From: Siphonodentalium dalli
Taxonomy: Eukaryota; Mollusca; Scaphopoda; Gadilida; Siphonodentaliidae
NCBI GenBank assembly: GCA_032622095.1
Contig: CP136061.1
Coordinates: 124,138,754-124,202,753 of the forward strand
DNA: 64,000 bases
Direction: 5' to 3'
This document shows, one piece after another, positions 46,860 to 57,322 of this stretch (positions within the stretch are counted from its first letter, which is position 1; every line of letters begins with the position of its first letter). The position numbers and the translations under genes were made by a program. The notes beneath the pieces are model-generated. The model was not told the origin of the DNA and did no database searches. It worked only from the letters and a program-made list of their open reading frames with translations.

Positions 46860-47239
46860 AGCTATCGATTATACATTTTGAAACACCTGTCTGTATGTAT
46901 GTGTGTATGCGTGAATGCATGTGTGTATGTGTTATAGACTCTAACACTGCTCGAATTTGGTATTTAACGTGTCAACTTGACCTCGCTCATAGGCATGTTT
47001 CTGGACCTTGACCGATCCGACTAAAAATTTGTGTGTAGGACTACTTCGATCCCGGGAGCAATATGGACGGGTCCAATTTCACGTGGGACCATGTTCTCGA
47101 ACGTGCTGATATAGGCATGTTTCTGGACCAATTGAACAATAGTTTGGCCAGACGCTGTATATACTGGGTACTGTCCAGATGGAGGCGATCACAAAAAAAA
47201 TCCCTAACTAGCCCGAACGAAGTCGAGTACATCAGCTAG
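46860..47239 (+). mobile_element. Helitron-like element, 3' end with CTAG
   Basis: Ends in 'gcccgaacgaagtcgagtac' followed by 'atcagCTAG|T' at 47239. A short hairpin about 10 bases before CTAG, and a T immediately after, are Helitron 3'-end hallmarks. The inside carries 'gcatgtttctggacc' twice (46993, 47114) and a 'ctgtctgtatgtatg' tract near its start. No Rep/helicase frame. The 5' end is uncertain. Confidence 0.55.
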
Positions 47240-47745
47240 TTTAATATATATTTTGGACATTTGTCTGTCTGTTTGTCTGTTAGCTATGGCCGGGAAAACT
47301 GCCGGACAGATTTGACGAAATTTGATACCTAGGGGAAATTATTTCCAGGGAGTATTTTGGACGGGTCAAATCTTGATCCCGACCTGACTTTGACATTCAA
47401 AAAGATCAATTCAAGGTCAAATCTGGTAAAACGGAAGTATTTCAACGAAATTTGATACCTACTGTTACTTTTGTCCCAGGAGTGTTTCGGGTGGGTCAAA
47501 TCATGACCCTGACCTGATCTTGACATTCAAAATTGTCAATTCAAGGTCAAATCGGGTATAAAGCCGGGCGGATTTCGACGGGTACTTTTGTCGTGACTTT
47601 TGTCCGGGGAGTGTTTTGGACGGGTCAAATCGTGACCCCGACATGACCTTCACCTTTAAAATAGTCAATTCAAGGTTAAATCGCGCATTTCTCCGAAAAT
47701 CAGAGGGGAACATCCCGGACGAAGTGGGGTCCACGAGCTACTATT
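47240..47745 (+). mobile_element. Helitron-like element with 'ggtcaaat' internal units
   Basis: A 'gtctgtctgtttgtctg' tract at the left is followed by three units of 105-140 bp. They contain 'gagtgttttggacgggtcaa', 'atcatgaccctgacctga' and 'tcaattcaaggtcaaatc' (47340, 47478, 47605). The right end 'cccggacgaagtggggtcca' + 'cgagCTA' resembles the 3' end of the preceding element with a damaged CTAG. The two elements lie head to tail. Confidence 0.55.
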
Positions 47746-47840
47746 ATATATTTCTAGATTTAGTTACAAACTAAATACCTGTATATTGTACAAAGAAATG
47801 TTTGACAAATATATCTGTATCAATATTACCATACGGGTCA

Positions 47841-48586
47841 TTAACTCTTTCGATGCCAAGCTCGCATAAATGCGAGTTACCCAGTCGCTGCCAAATACGC
47901 ATTTATGCGAGTTCGGGGGTGCACCTGGTTTACGGGTCGTAATTATATTGTTTTGTTGCATTACAACATTACGGTTCATTTATTTTATGTAGAGTGCTGG
48001 TGTGCGCTGACAATTTAGAAGAAAGGTCAGTCAAAGTCATGCTACTCCTGAAGTTCTATGAGTACAGTCCGAGCCAGAATATACCATTGACAAATTAACT
48101 TTTGGTGGGATGCGATATATGAGTGGAAAATAAACATCATAATTGACTTGGCGGCCTCCTTTCTGCTGATCAGTTTAGCGTCCAAAAATTCTGTCGGAAT
48201 GAGGTCGGTGAAAAATACGGATAGTAGCCGGAATATGATTAACTGGTGAAGCATTAATTAATGGGATAGAACACTAGAACAAAAAACAAACATTTAATCA
48301 TATATGAATTGAAAAAAATTACCGAAAAACATAAATTAAAGCAAATCCAAGATGGCCGCCAATGGCCGTGACCCCTATGACCTTGAATGGGTCTCCAGTC
48401 TCCACGTCGGGGCAGGTGATAGGTCATTGTCATATATACCCACATGTGAAGTTTCAACTAAATACACCGATAATTACCCGATAGTCATTGCATTACCCAC
48501 ATATACATAAAATACTTGTATTTACACCCATAATGCTTGGCACTGGGGAGTATGTCGGTGTGGCGGGGTGGCAGCGAAAGAGTTAA
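47841..48586. mobile_element. piggyBac-like element with twin palindromes (PB-5)
   Basis: TTAA-flanked with ends CTCTTTCGATGCCAAGC (left) and, from the right, CTCTTTCGCTGCCACC. Just inside the left end are CTCGCATAAATGCGAG (47861-47876) and CGCATTTATGCG (47898-47909). Two palindromes 20-odd bases apart is the same plan as PB-4 but with different sequence. The inside has a 'ccaagatggccgcc' fragment (about 48349-48370) like the Helentron-like units, and minus-strand frames of about 70 codons without motifs. Non-autonomous. Confidence 0.8.
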
Positions 48587-48619
48587 AATAGATACGACGA
48601 AACAAATTTTGAAGGGTGC

Positions 48620-49300
48620 ATGTATCAGGTAAATTTTTATATTTCAAATGATGACAGGAATGCAGAAAGTTGAAGTACCTACGTAATACTGGCTATCCGC
48701 ATGAAGAGATATACATGTATATACAAACCAGATGAGGGATATGTCTGTACAGTTGCTAAACAATTCAGTCATGCAAAAGAGGATCAAAGAGTAAGATACC
48801 AAATTGCTGCCTGTGGTAATGTTTTTTAACGAAATTCGGGAAAATTAGATTACTCTCACCCTGGTTATCCAGAAGATAATTGTGGAATCTGATGACGATC
48901 GGACAAGGGGTCTCGTCTGTAGGATCAACCAAATTATTTAGCCATAAAAATAGTAAAATTGAAGATCACCGCTGGCAGTGATGTCTTCACAAGGACAGTT
49001 TGAGAACAAAATATGGCTCACATCTAGCGGTGACCCAAAATATCCACATAAGAAAAAGTTCTCCAATAAAAGCTGGCTGCAGGGTGCGCCAATTGATTCA
49101 AATTCGAAATTTAGCAGGGTGTACTGCTTGTGGCCATGTTTTCCCCGCAAATTTGATAGACTGATGGACAAAACCACTGAATCCGTTGAATCAATATACA
49201 TGTATACATGGATTAATTTATATGCATTGTTATACACAGTACTGGTATATAAAGGTACTGAAAATAACTATATTACTAGTATACACAAAATAAACCATAT
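48620..49300 (+). mobile_element. relic of a Helentron-like element
   Basis: Contains worn units like those at 31810-33071: 'gcatgaagagatatacatgt', 'gatgacgatcggacaagggg', 'gtaaaattgaagatcaccgc' and 'catctagcggtgaccc'. No terminal hairpin is preserved. The 120-codon plus frame 48978-49340 runs through these repeats and is not a gene. Confidence 0.5.
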
Positions 49301-49660
49301 ATCATGGCTATGGGTTCTAATATCCGAACATGACAGCTGAGAACTTGGTGTGAATTAAAGAGTGGTGGTTTCTCAAGCATATCTAACCCTCCACGTTAGA
49401 AACATGCCATTAAATGTCATAAGTATAATCTAGCTTGAGGACAGAAGTGATCCATAAAACCCCCTTAATTCAACCAGGTCCTCGCGCGATGTATGATCGA
49501 TCACATGATGATCTAGGGGGATTAGAATTGATGTATAAAAACAGCACTGCATGTAAATATAAAATAAAATAGTGCTACATCTTATTACAGATTATTGCCA
49601 TATATAATCAGTGATTATACAGACAGTCTGACAAAATAAAGTTTCAGTGACACTCTATCC
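49301..49660. other. spacer, nothing recognised
   Basis: No structure identified other than AT-rich sequence and a short 'tgatcgatcacatgatgatc' hairpin near 49495-49515. Confidence 0.4.
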
Positions 49661-49935
49661 GAAGAGGGGAATAATTTCATCTGTTACAGTCAATGGAGCA
49701 ATTATGAATCTGGAAAGGTGAAATTTCTAAGTAATACTAGATATCGACATGACGCGATAAAATATAACGTAAATGCAATATGGCCGCTGGCGACCATTTT
49801 TTCCTATGAAATTAAAAAAATATTTGATAGCTCTCATCTGATAGATCAATATCAAGATAAATATGAAGTTTGGTGATGATCGGATGAGTGAAGTGGACTG
49901 TGGTCTGTGCTAAACGGTTTAGTAATGCTTGAAAA
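49660..49935 (+). mobile_element. relic of a Helentron-like element (5' part)
   Basis: 'gtgacactc', 'ggggaataatttcatctgtt' and 'gtcaatggagcaatta' are related to the left ends at 31810 and 50970. Then come 'aatatggccgctggcgacca' and 'gaagtttggtgatgatcgga'. One and a half units, no 3' end. Confidence 0.55.
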
Positions 49936-50233
49936 GATTCTTACCTTAATATTTGTATGTTCACTTTATAAACTTCACTGAGTCATCTTTGTCATGTATT
50001 GAGTTTGATATCTTTTGTTAACAGTTTATAAATCATATATGGCTCATGTTTGTTATTTTAATTTATGTGTTTATTATCATTAAATAAAGTTGCATTCCTT
50101 AAAAAGATTCTTACCTCAATGTTTTTATGTTCACTTTATAAACTCCACTGAGTCATCTTTGTCATGTATTGAATTTGATATCTTTTGTTAACAGTTTATA
50201 AATTATGTATGTCTCGTGTTCGTTATTATATTA
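49932..50233 (+). repeat. 170-bp direct duplication
   Basis: 49932-50101 and 50102-50233 are nearly identical ('aaaagattcttacct', 'tgttcactttataaac', 'tcactgagtcatctttgtca', 'ttgttaacagtttataaat'). The first unit ends 'attaaataaagttgcattcc', a polyadenylation-signal-like stretch. I infer either a tandem duplication or two 3' ends of the same retroposon inserted side by side. Confidence 0.8.
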
Positions 50234-50969
50234 TATACACTTTATAGTGTGTTTTCAGAACGAAAACAAATTGAATAAAATCAACAAATTTGTAAATTTA
50301 AAAACAATTCAAACGTTGTTGTATTCCATGTCCCAGCCCGGACATATACACCAAATTTCAATAATATTCATTGAGAAACAACGGACCAAACGCTATATAA
50401 CACCCGTATACATCTTTTATTCCGTATCGGACTCGGGTACATGTTATAGTAGGTACCGAATTGACACATGTCGACTGGGCGAGTTGGCCCTGGGGCGATT
50501 AGATAGATTCCGGCACATTCTAGAATTTACCGTATGTATCCGTTTACGCGTAGTTTACTTTAGAAAGTTCCGCAATTAATACCGTAAATAGAGCGACCTT
50601 ATTTGACAGAGAATGCCTCTGTTATTGATTATCAAGTTGCTGTACTTTAAAAACGACAAATTCACATGCTCGTTCAAGCGCAGTTAGTCTATTTTCCCCA
50701 TGTTAAAGGACATCCACAAATACTAAATAACGCTAACCTACTGCCGAATGTTTGACACGACAACTGTTAACATATTTGGGCTGAATTCATCTGACGCGGT
50801 ATTATTCCTCAAAATAAGCAACAAAACCATCGTTACTTGGAAATGTAGTTTGGGCTAACATTTACATAAATCCTCCAGATCAATTATCCGACACACACGT
50901 CAGATGAAAAAGTCACATGAAGTAACCGGCCAAATTGGCCGAAATGAGATAGATCACGAGGTAAATTAA
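50234..50969. other. spacer, nothing recognised
   Basis: A plus-strand frame of 124 codons (50205-50579) starts within the duplication and has no recognisable motif. No element ends seen. Confidence 0.35.
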
Positions 50970-52222
50970 ATAAAAGTGTCAATGACACTGTAGCTCAACT
51001 TAGGCAGGGGAATACTTTAATGGTTGACAGTAAATGGAGGGATTAGGAAAGGTGGTAATTGAAATGTCTAAGTAAGACCAACTTCATCTCAATGTCAACA
51101 TCCATGATAATTTTTATGAAGATCAGACAAACAGTATGGCCTGTAGCCCGCGTCAACGGATTCAATTTGGAAATCCAAGATGGCCGCCAGCGGCCATGTA
51201 TTTTGGCTAAGTGACCCCCAAAATGACTCGTTCCCATCTACATGTCAATATCAACATTCATGACAAGATTCATAATGATCGGATCAGGGATGTGGTCTGT
51301 AGGTTGTGCCAAAGGATTTAGTGATGCAAAGTGTAAATTCTAAAATGGCCACCGGCGGCCATGTTTTTTTTTATCGAATTACCCCAAAATGACTCGTTCC
51401 CATCTACATGTAAATGTCAACATCCATGATAAATTTCATGAAGATCAAACAAACAAATCGGTCTATAACCCATGCTAATGGATTTTGTATAAATATTTAG
51501 TCATACAAAGAGTAAAATCCAAAATGGCCATTGGTGGCCATTTTTTTAGCCGAATGACTCCAAAATGACTCGTTCCCATCAAGAGGTCACCCCGATGATC
51601 CATATGAAGTTTGGTGATGATCAGCTCAGGGATGTGGTATGTAGGGTGTGTCAAAGGATTTAGTGATGCAAAGAGTAAAATCCAAGATGGCTGACAGCGG
51701 CCATTTTTTTTGCCAAATGACCCCAAAATGACTCATTCCCATCTAGAGGTCACCCCGATGATCCATATGACGTTTGGTGATGATCGGACCAGGGATGTGG
51801 TCTGTAGGATGTGTCAAAGGATTTAGTGATGCAAAGAGTAAAATCCAAGATGGCCACCAGCGGCCATGTTTTTTGGCCGAATGATCCTAAAATGACTCAT
51901 TCCCATCTACATGTAAATGTCAACATTCATGACAAATGTTATGGTGATCACACAAACAGTACGGCCTGTAGCCCGGGCCAATGGATTTAATTTGAAATCC
52001 AAGATGGCCACCAGCGGCCATATTTTTTGGCCGAATGACCCCAAAATGACTCGTTCCCATCTACATGTCAATGTCAACATTCATGACAAATTTCATAAAG
52101 ATCAGATCAAAGATACGACCTGTAGCCGGTGCCAAAGGAAATTGTTGACGGACACACGCACACACGGACGACGGACGCCAACCCATTGCAATAGCTCAAA
52201 CTTACAAAGTAAGTTGAGCTAA
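50970..52222 (+). mobile_element. Helentron-associated (pearl-like) element, copy 2
   Basis: The left end AGTGTCAATGACACT + TAGCTCAACTTA (to 51002) is followed by six internal units starting at about 51174, 51340, 51518, 51681, 51844 and 51998 (spacing 154-178 bp). They are marked by 'ccaagatggccaccagcggc', 'ccaaaatgactcgttcccat' and 'ggatttagtgatgcaaagag'. Then come 'ttgttgacggacacacgcac' and a terminal hairpin, TAGCTCAAACTTAC / GTAAGTTGAGCTA (about 52192-52222). It has the same plan as copy 1, but different unit sequence in the 'atgactcgttcccat' part. Stop codons in all frames. Confidence 0.75.
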
Positions 52223-52245
52223 AAAGTAAGTCTCATAACCAAACT

Positions 52246-52591
52246 TCATTTTAAAATTCCGATAAAAATGACCCCGTGATAATAAGTTATCGATGTCGTA
52301 CCACCATTTCTGAATAAATGATCTCTGAAAGTGTTCTCAATATTCTTAATGTCATGACTAGAGATGTTCTGCTCGTTCCAAATGTGATTATGTCCAGACG
52401 AATCTAGTAGTCCCTTAATGCAGGATAGCCAAGTCGTGCGTTTGTTTGTTTTATCGGAATTAGCCATTTTGTAGCGAAAACATATACAATTTTTGAACGA
52501 CTTTAGAGCATTTACCATCTAGAATCCGCTTCCATTAGGACAGCATGCGTAACGTGCATTTAATGCTCAATGGATATCTTCCAATTTCACT
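52246..52591 (-). mobile_element. LINE ORF2, post-RT segment (degenerate)
   Basis: The minus strand encodes, with frame changes, 'TTRLGYPALRDY'-like residues, then LLDSSGHNHIWNEQNISSHD and 'FRDHLFRNGG'. In this LINE type this is the C-terminal region after the thumb, before the Cys/His segment. It directly continues the RT core at 52592-53755. The fragment starts about 25 bp from the 3' end of the Helentron-like element. Confidence 0.65.
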
Positions 52592-53755
52592 TTAAACCAT
52601 AAATGTGGGTGTACTTCTTTTCATTTTAAGAATCTGTTTATAAAATCCAAGAATTAGTTTGTCCAACTCGTATAAAATTTCCATAGCCCAGATTTCACTA
52701 CCATACATGACGATTGGTTCAATTGTTTTGTAAAATAAGGTGAATATTAAATCATTAGTCAGGTTTAATTTTCCTGTTTGGCCCAGAAAACTATAGATAG
52801 CCTTCTTGTCTACAGTCACAATCTTTTTCACCGCTTGGCAGAATCTTCCATTATGAAAAAACTCTACCCCAAGGTATGTCATATTGTCCACAAACTGAAT
52901 TTTTTCAGCATGAAGGGTCAATTGTTCCATAAAGTCATCTTTGCGGTTGCAAAACACCATGGCCTTAGTTTTGTCTACATTGACAGTTAACGTCCATGCT
53001 GTTGCGTAGTCGTAAAAATATTCAATGCACGTTGCATACTTTCGTGGTCTTCTGCGAGAATAATCGTATCATCGGCGTAAAGCACACACATAAATTTCAT
53101 GTAGTGTCCAAGTTTATCATAAAACTCGTCACTTAAAAATTTTAAGCCATCGATCAGCATCGATGGCACAATTTCCGAGAAAAGATTCTAAATCGTTTAG
53201 ATACATTGAAAACAAGAAAGGTGACATATCTGTCACCTCCTTGTACGACACATGACTTAATATTGCAATACATGCTGCGTATAACTTTAAGAATGCGGCC
53301 ATTAATATTCGTCGTCATCAGTTTCACCCATAGGCCGTCACGCCAAACTGTGTCAAATGCTTTTCTAAAATCAATAAAACAACTGTACAGTTTTTTTCCC
53401 CGGGAAAGATACATATCAATGAGGCACTTGAGGATAAAAATATTATCAACCGTTGAGTGTTTTTTCCGGATTCAGAGACAGTGTCACTTTCTTCGCAAAA
53501 TTCAACAAGTCTTTTGTTCAAAATCGATGAAAATAATTTTCCCATTACGCTCAATATATATATCTTTATTTCCTCCATTCTGTCCAACGTCCGGGGAAGA
53601 TTCCACTTTTAAAAATAGCATTAAACAGTTTAAGGTATATATCAACCATCAAATGTTTTGTGTTAATTATATATTCTGGTATAATTATACCAACAATAGT
53701 ACATGCAGGGTGTGTTTTATCCAGTATTTCCCAGAATCCTTGTTATTATTATAGT
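52592..53755 (-). pseudogene. non-LTR retrotransposon reverse transcriptase, broken by frameshifts
   Basis: On the minus strand the pieces run in RT order. The entry region 'LKLFNAIFKSGIFP' (about 53620-53660) is followed by 'LSVMGKLFSSILNKRL' (about 53540), FIDFRKAFDTVWRDGLWVKL with the first catalytic Asp (about 53310-53370) and MKFMCVLYADDTIILAEDHE with the YADD box (about 53060-53110). Next are 'TVNVDKTKAMVFCN' (about 52940-52985), 'MTYLGVEF' and a C-terminal 'MYGSEIWAMEILYELDKLIL'. At least three frame changes and a deletion between the 'VVQGGD' motif and the YADD block show it is inactive. The clade is not assigned; the wording matches a LINE type common in aquatic invertebrates. Confidence 0.9.
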
Positions 53756-53939
53756 AAGCAGTAATTGTCGTCCTTTAACAACTAAGAGAACGATGATTTG
53801 TCCAAAGTGTTGCATCTGAGATGATATGAGGGCACATATTCATGTCGGTGACCAAATTTAATTTTAAAACAGATCCGAATAAGGATCATACAGCGTGATT
53901 TTTTTTGCAGAAAATTGTTAATCATACATTTATGGTTAA

Positions 53940-54370
53940 TTGGATCCCGAGAGTACAGTTCACACTACCATGTGGTGTTTTTATCCACGGATTATTGCCG
54001 TCAAGTCATTAGCACCCCCACCCCCTTCTCGGTTTGGAATTTTCAATTTTCTGATTGATACCTATAAATGTCCAGATGATGGAACAATTTCATCTTACAA
54101 CTGTGGGCATATTGTTGGAAAAAATTCCTACTGATGGCCATTTTAGCCTATATATTTTTTTACGGAAAGTAAGAAAAAATTTTGACTGAAAACAACATAC
54201 TATACACCAACTACTGCATGGTTGGAACATTTAAGGGCAATATCAACAATTTTAATTAAGTCTGAAATTTCTAACTGCTGTTAATTCAAGCATTATTTTC
54301 CCAATTTTTGATAATTTTTACCAATTAATGTTCGGGGGTGTGAGATACCCAGGGCCATCCCCTCCGCCAA
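53940..54370. repeat. dispersed repeat T-related stretch
   Basis: 'gttggaaaaaattcctact', 'gatggccattttagcc' and 'ggtgtgagatacccagg' parallel the T copies at 27740 and 46230. The 64-codon plus frame has no motif. Confidence 0.4.
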
Positions 54371-54539
54371 AGCCCCATGTTGTCACGTATTGTCTACGTT
54401 CAATCTGGAAATGATTCTTAAATAATTATTATGGTTTTTTTTAATACATTCATCAAAAGTGCCCATATAATGTTAGATTGCTACAGCAAACAGCTACAGG
54501 TATAAAATGAGAGAAGATGGGTAACTCTATCAATGTATA

Positions 54540-54750
54540 CAGTAATGCCCTAATTAATCGACTGCTTAACCACAGCAGAATTATGGGTAACTTTTCAGGA
54601 TTGTCGGAAATATGGCTTTTTGCCATTCATAGGAAAGCTCTTCCCCGAGAGCTTTCCGATGAATGACAACAAGCCATATTTCCGACTAAACCTGAAAAGT
54701 TACCCATTATTCTGCTGTGGTTAAGCAGTCTATTAATTAGGGCATTACTG
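54540..54750. mobile_element. near-perfect palindromic MITE, TA flanks (mariner-like)
   Basis: 211 bp with arms of about 98 bp running from CAGTAATGCCCTAATTAAT inward on both sides ('gactgcttaaccacagcaga', 'atgggtaacttttcagg', 'ggaaatatggct'). The loop is under 20 bp. TA lies at both edges (54538-54539, 54751-54752). Tc1/mariner termini commonly begin CAGT next to a TA duplication. No coding capacity. Confidence 0.88.
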
Positions 54751-54850
54751 TAGTTCTAAATTGTTTTTGCATAACACAGTATGTTTCTGTGTGTGAACCG
54801 GCAATACCGCCGTATGGCAGGCAAACACTTTCCAAACATGAATTGTTATA

Positions 54851-55293
54851 CACTGACGAAAAAATCCTTAGTAAATTTGACTAAGATTGATTATATATAT
54901 AGTCAGATTTTTGTCCGTAAATCAACTAACTTTTCTTAGTCATTCCGTCTAATTTACTTATTAGTCATGATGACTAATTCGTAACTGAGTCACAATGACT
55001 AATATGCTAGCTTTATTGAGCCATATTAATTTTTCTTAGTCACTGTGAAGGTGAAAATTTAATTTGGTGGAGGGTTTGTGCAAACTGTATACGATTCTTC
55101 CTCGAACAAACAAATCGCGTAAATTAAGTATTTATTTGACTTAAAACTAAGTTAGTCGTATGAATTTAAACTTAGTCATTATGACTATTTATTTGACTAC
55201 TGTTAGTCGTATCAATCTTAACTAAGTCATATTTACTAACTTAGCTGAAGACAAGAACAAGTTAGTCTTTGTGACTGAGGATTTTTCTCAGTG
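54851..55293. mobile_element. MITE built from 'TTAGTCAT' repeats, TA flanks
   Basis: Ends CACTGACGAAAAAATCC (left) and, from the right, CACTGAGAAAAATCC, with TA at both edges (54849-54850, 55294-55295). The interior contains more than ten copies of 'ttagtcat', 'gactaa' or 'ttagtcg' in both orientations. 443 bp, no coding frame. Terminal form and TA flanks suggest a mariner-type relation. Confidence 0.8.
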
Positions 55294-55317
55294 TAGATGC
55301 TTTACTTTTTCGGCGAC

Positions 55318-55395
55318 ACTTACACCATCATCATCATCGTCATCATCACCATCAACAACAAAAACAACAACAAGAACAAGAACAACAAAACTTTC
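55318..55395 (+). repeat. (CAT)n/(CAA)n microsatellite
   Basis: 'catcatcatcatcgtcatc' is followed by 'aacaacaaaaacaacaacaa' type runs. The Asn/Lys/Ile-rich frame across it is an artefact. Confidence 0.9.
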
Positions 55396-55399
55396 TATG

Positions 55400-57290
55400 G
55401 AGTACAAATGAAATTTATCGGTCTTGAAAATCTCGGTCTTCTTCAACGGGGTGCAGCCGAGGTCAATCTACCTTCTGTACGCGTCCCTGCTGAAAACAAT
55501 TCACAACCGGAACGGCAGAAAAGTTCTGTCCAAAAGTGGGGCCGGGGGTGGGGGGTAACACATAATTTCAAAGGTGGGGGTCTAACACCGGGGTCACATT
55601 TCGAAAGCGATACGTGTCGCCAACGCATTATCAGTATCGACGAACACTTTTCCGCAGAAGTCCTCTTTGCATGCCTCTGTTGGTTTGTCATGCGCAATGT
55701 GAATTGTTTGCGTTTGATTGGGAGAATTTAACAATAGTAATTTGCAGACAAAGTTACTTTTTCGCCGTCTCGTGACTATTTGAACCAGAATAAATGATGA
55801 AATCGTAGGTTTATTAGACTATATATATACTAATTTCAAGAAAAAGTGCTGAATTTTCTTAAAATCTTAAATATTGACATAATAGCAACGGAAAAAAGTG
55901 GTCGTCGATTCTCATACCGTCAGTGCTGTTGGTGGGACAGATAAAGTGCCTTACATATATGCTCACTGAACACGAAACCGTTTTGGCATACACTATTTAT
56001 TTAGACCATTGGCGACAGGCGGAGACACAGACACGATATGATATCCAAAACTGAAGCATGGCCAATGGTTTCTTGTTCAGTGAGCATGCTCAGATATATA
56101 AGGCACTTTATCTGTCCAACCAACAGCACTAGCTGTTTACCAGAGAGTCTTGCGTGTCTGGCTTTAGTACCCATTGATAATAATGGGTCCAATAAATGTG
56201 GCATAAAGTAAAATGGTTGTTGCCACGGGAGGTAACACTAACATAATGTCACAGTTATGATTGTTGACGATTTTCCCCGAGAAAACATTTCAGAATTCGA
56301 ACCATAAAATAAAGTTCGCGCCTTCGCGGTACGTCGGGTACGATATTATTATTCGTCTCATATTTTATAGCGGTGAAGTTGCCTGGTAATGCACCTTTTA
56401 TTATATTGTTTTATAAAATATGCCGCAGATGGGTTTGTTTGACACCCTTTTCGGTCACAGTTGGTTTTAATGACGTCGGTTTTTGACGAGCATTAAACAA
56501 TGTTAAAGCATACTTACCTGACAGAGGAGGAACCGTGATCCAAAAGGCGGTGCTCTTCGGTTTGGATGAACCCAGCTATTATCCCAAATGTTGATAACTC
56601 GACTGCGTAATTTATTCCCTCACCCTTTATAAATCGAAATTATTTTTTTACTTTTATTAGTTTTAATCGATACAAGATATGTAGGGTACACAGGTTTTGA
56701 AAACACATGGTTTGCCAGGGCGCTGATGCAGTTCACCTATTTGTTTTCATTCCCAGTGCAACGTAAACAATTATTACGAACAGAAATCGTGGCAGATGCA
56801 AAAACTGAACAAAGTTATTTCGAAAAAGATTTCCAAACCTTCAGGTGCCGCGTTTTTGGTGAGAATGACCCCTTAAGTCACAATAAGGTCAATTGGTCAT
56901 TGTCGCATGTCCATTGAAATGCCACTCCGATATAAAAAAAAAACACACATTCTTATTATAATAATAATAATTAGCAGGCAACGAATCTGAAATAGCGTTT
57001 TGATGAAATTTCGACTTTTTGCACATTTGGTAGATCCAGGGTGTCTTTTTGCACCTTTGAGAGTTCCGTGTGTGTCTTTCTGCAAGATACCATGCGACCA
57101 ATTCAGCCACAATAAGCCCTTCATATTATTAGAGCTTGTCTCTGAATTAATAGGTCCGCGTAATTTGGAAGGATCGAGGGATACGATAATATACCAAGTA
57201 GTTAAATACACTAAATGCCGAACTACAAGTTTACTCAATTTGTTTTACAATATCTGGGATAGACTAACACATAATTAACAAAAATATAGA
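55400..57290 (+). repeat. tandem segmental duplication, unit A (carries truncated U1)
   Basis: Matches unit B in four blocks, in the same order and orientation. 55400-55660 pairs with about 58370-59035 ('cgtccctgctgaaaac', 'ccccggggtcacatt'-like). 56040-56310 pairs with 59145-59230 and 59620-59730 ('gtttcttgttcagtgagcat', 'aaggcactttatctgtcc', 'ttgttgacgattttcc'). U1 pairs with U1, and 57115-57265 with 62525-62670 ('atattattagagcttg'). Within the unit, 55917-55985 and 56056-56140 also form an inverted pair. No protein gene is recognised. Confidence 0.75.
56510..56627 (+). pseudogene. U1: U1 snRNA pseudogene, internally deleted
   Basis: Starts ATACTTACCTGACAGAGGAG: the 5'-splice-site recognition sequence ACTTACCT is intact at the normal position. 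Stem-loop I is recognisable ('ccgtgatccaaaaggcgg'), but most of stem-loop II including the U1A loop is missing between 'gtgctc' and 'ttcgg'. The 'cgactgcgtaattta' segment (stem III edge and Sm-like site) is kept, and stem-loop IV is mostly lost. At about 118 bp it is shorter than the usual 164. The flanks belong to the segmental duplication. Confidence 0.85.
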
Positions 57291-57322
57291 CACTTTGGTG
57301 GCATATAAACCGTTCTCAGTAA

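Noticed and set aside
49500-49515. 'tgatcgatcacatgatgatc' as a regulatory palindrome
   Set aside because: Short, single and imperfect; no partner or context.
53206-53754. 182-codon plus-strand frame, the longest in the window
   Set aside because: It is exactly antisense to the broken LINE reverse transcriptase, whose YADD and FRKAFDTV motifs are on the minus strand.
55297-55731. 144-codon plus-strand frame
   Set aside because: It begins in a CAT/CAA microsatellite and continues through the segmental duplication, where the other unit does not keep the frame.
56218-56240. 'gttgccacgggaggtaac' as another X-box
   Set aside because: The two half-sites are five bases apart, outside the usual 0-3 base spacing, and the partner copy at 59634 reads 'gttgccatgggagctaac'.
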